A program made the position numbers and the translations under genes. Below the pieces are notes generated by a model. The model searched no databases. It was given only the letters and a program-made list of their open reading frames with translations, and was not told the origin of the DNA. Below, in pieces: positions 63,595 through 64,000 of a stretch of DNA of 64,000 bases; position 1 is the first letter of the stretch, and the number at the start of each line of letters is the position of its first letter. Source of the stretch: Kribbella monticola. Lineage in GTDB: Bacteria > Actinomycetota > Actinomycetes > Propionibacteriales > Kribbellaceae. The stretch is from contig NZ_QFXK01000009.1 of the NCBI RefSeq assembly GCF_003261635.1, forward strand, positions 186,001 through 250,000. Direction: 5' to 3'.

Positions 63595-64000
63595 ATGACG
63601 CAGCCACCCCCGACCCCCGGCGCAGCTTCGGCCCCGGGGGATTCGGTCGTCTCCACCGCCAAGCCGAACGTGGTGCTCGGCGTCGGCGGTGGCATCGCGG
63701 CGTACAAGGTCTGTGACCTGCTCCGGCGGTTGACCGAGTCGGGGCATCGGGTCCGGGTGGTGCCGACCGCGGCCGCGCTGGAGTTCGTCGGCGCGGCGAC
63801 CTGGGCGGCGCTGTCGGGTCAGCCGGTGACCGCCGATCCGTTCGACGACGTGCACGAAGTGCCGCACGTCCGGATCGGGAAGGCCGCCGAGCTGGTCGTC
63901 GTCGCACCAGCCACGGCGAACCTGATCGCCAAGGCCGCGCACGGCCTGGCCGACGACCTGCTCACCAACACGCTGCTGACCGCGCGCTGCCCGATCCTCT
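63595..64000 (+). CDS. coaBC: CoaBC (phosphopantothenoylcysteine synthetase/decarboxylase), N-terminal part
   Basis: 135 codons are present before the window ends. The flavoprotein decarboxylase (CoaC) domain starts with VVLGVGGGIAAYKVCDLLRR and continues with VPHVRIGKAAELVVVAPATA, NLIAKAAHGLADDLLTNTLL. A ~25-residue Pro/Ala-rich head precedes it. It makes 4'-phosphopantetheine for CoA. The mihF-gmk-rpoZ-coaBC order is standard. Confidence 0.92.
   Translation, partial: MTQPPPTPGAASAPGDSVVSTAKPNVVLGVGGGIAAYKVCDLLRRLTESGHRVRVVPTAAALEFVGAATWAALSGQPVTADPFDDVHEVPHVRIGKAAELVVVAPATANLIAKAAHGLADDLLTNTLLTARCPIL

Overview
The window is high-GC actinobacterial chromosome. GTG starts are common, genes overlap as ATGA, GTGA or TGATG, and the order bldD - pyrR-B-C-(membrane protein)-carA-carB-pyrD-pyrF - mihF - gmk - rpoZ - coaBC is typical of Actinomycetota. 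Gene content and style best fit Kribbella or a near relative (Propionibacteriales); the genus is an inference. No rRNA, tRNA, CRISPR array, transposase, integrase or phage gene was seen.

Layout. 1-10 kb: end of relA, an M15-like lipoprotein, a luciferase-like flavin enzyme, a DUF559/AbiEi-type protein, a SnoaL/TetR pair, a DUF349 protein, then a metallo-hydrolase with hisS and aspS. 10-24 kb (accessory): GH19 chitinase, an ECF sigma/membrane-protein pair, a GntR regulator, a GxGYxYP putative glycoside hydrolase, a GNAT enzyme, secA2, a diguanylate cyclase, an MFS transporter, rarA. 24-43 kb: alaS-ruvX-mltG-aroE, then aroC-aroK-aroB and aroQ, with accessory genes between them (Tat-type FAD oxidase, DUF2330 protein, prepilin peptidase, ADP-ribosylglycohydrolase, a small secreted Cys peptide, a second ECF sigma pair, a HelD-like RNA polymerase ATPase, a TetR regulator). 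43-47 kb: NAD(P)-binding reductase/EamA exporter divergent from MarR plus a PCMT-like methyltransferase. 47-64 kb: efp, nusB, bldD, the whole UMP pathway in one operon, a frameshifted DUF559 gene between two matching palindromic elements, twin lipoproteins, mihF, gmk, rpoZ and the start of coaBC.

How genes connect. The aro genes make chorismate. pyrR to pyrF is one translationally coupled de novo UMP operon, with a PyrR-type RNA motif just before pyrR. BldD keeps its c-di-GMP signature RGD-X8-RQDD, a perfect match to the Streptomyces BldD consensus lies between bldD and pyrR, and a GGEEF cyclase lies 30 kb away.

The most unusual feature is a 23-unit 17/18-bp minisatellite (about 39080-39477) between helD and the second sigma gene. 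On the strand sense for both genes, 12 units carry the full Shine-Dalgarno octamer AGGAGGTG, and the array is open in all six frames over most of its length. Other points to check are twin cruciform elements around a decaying DUF559 gene, perfect DnaA-box nonamers upstream of both DUF559-type genes, and several well-formed operators whose regulators are not nearby.
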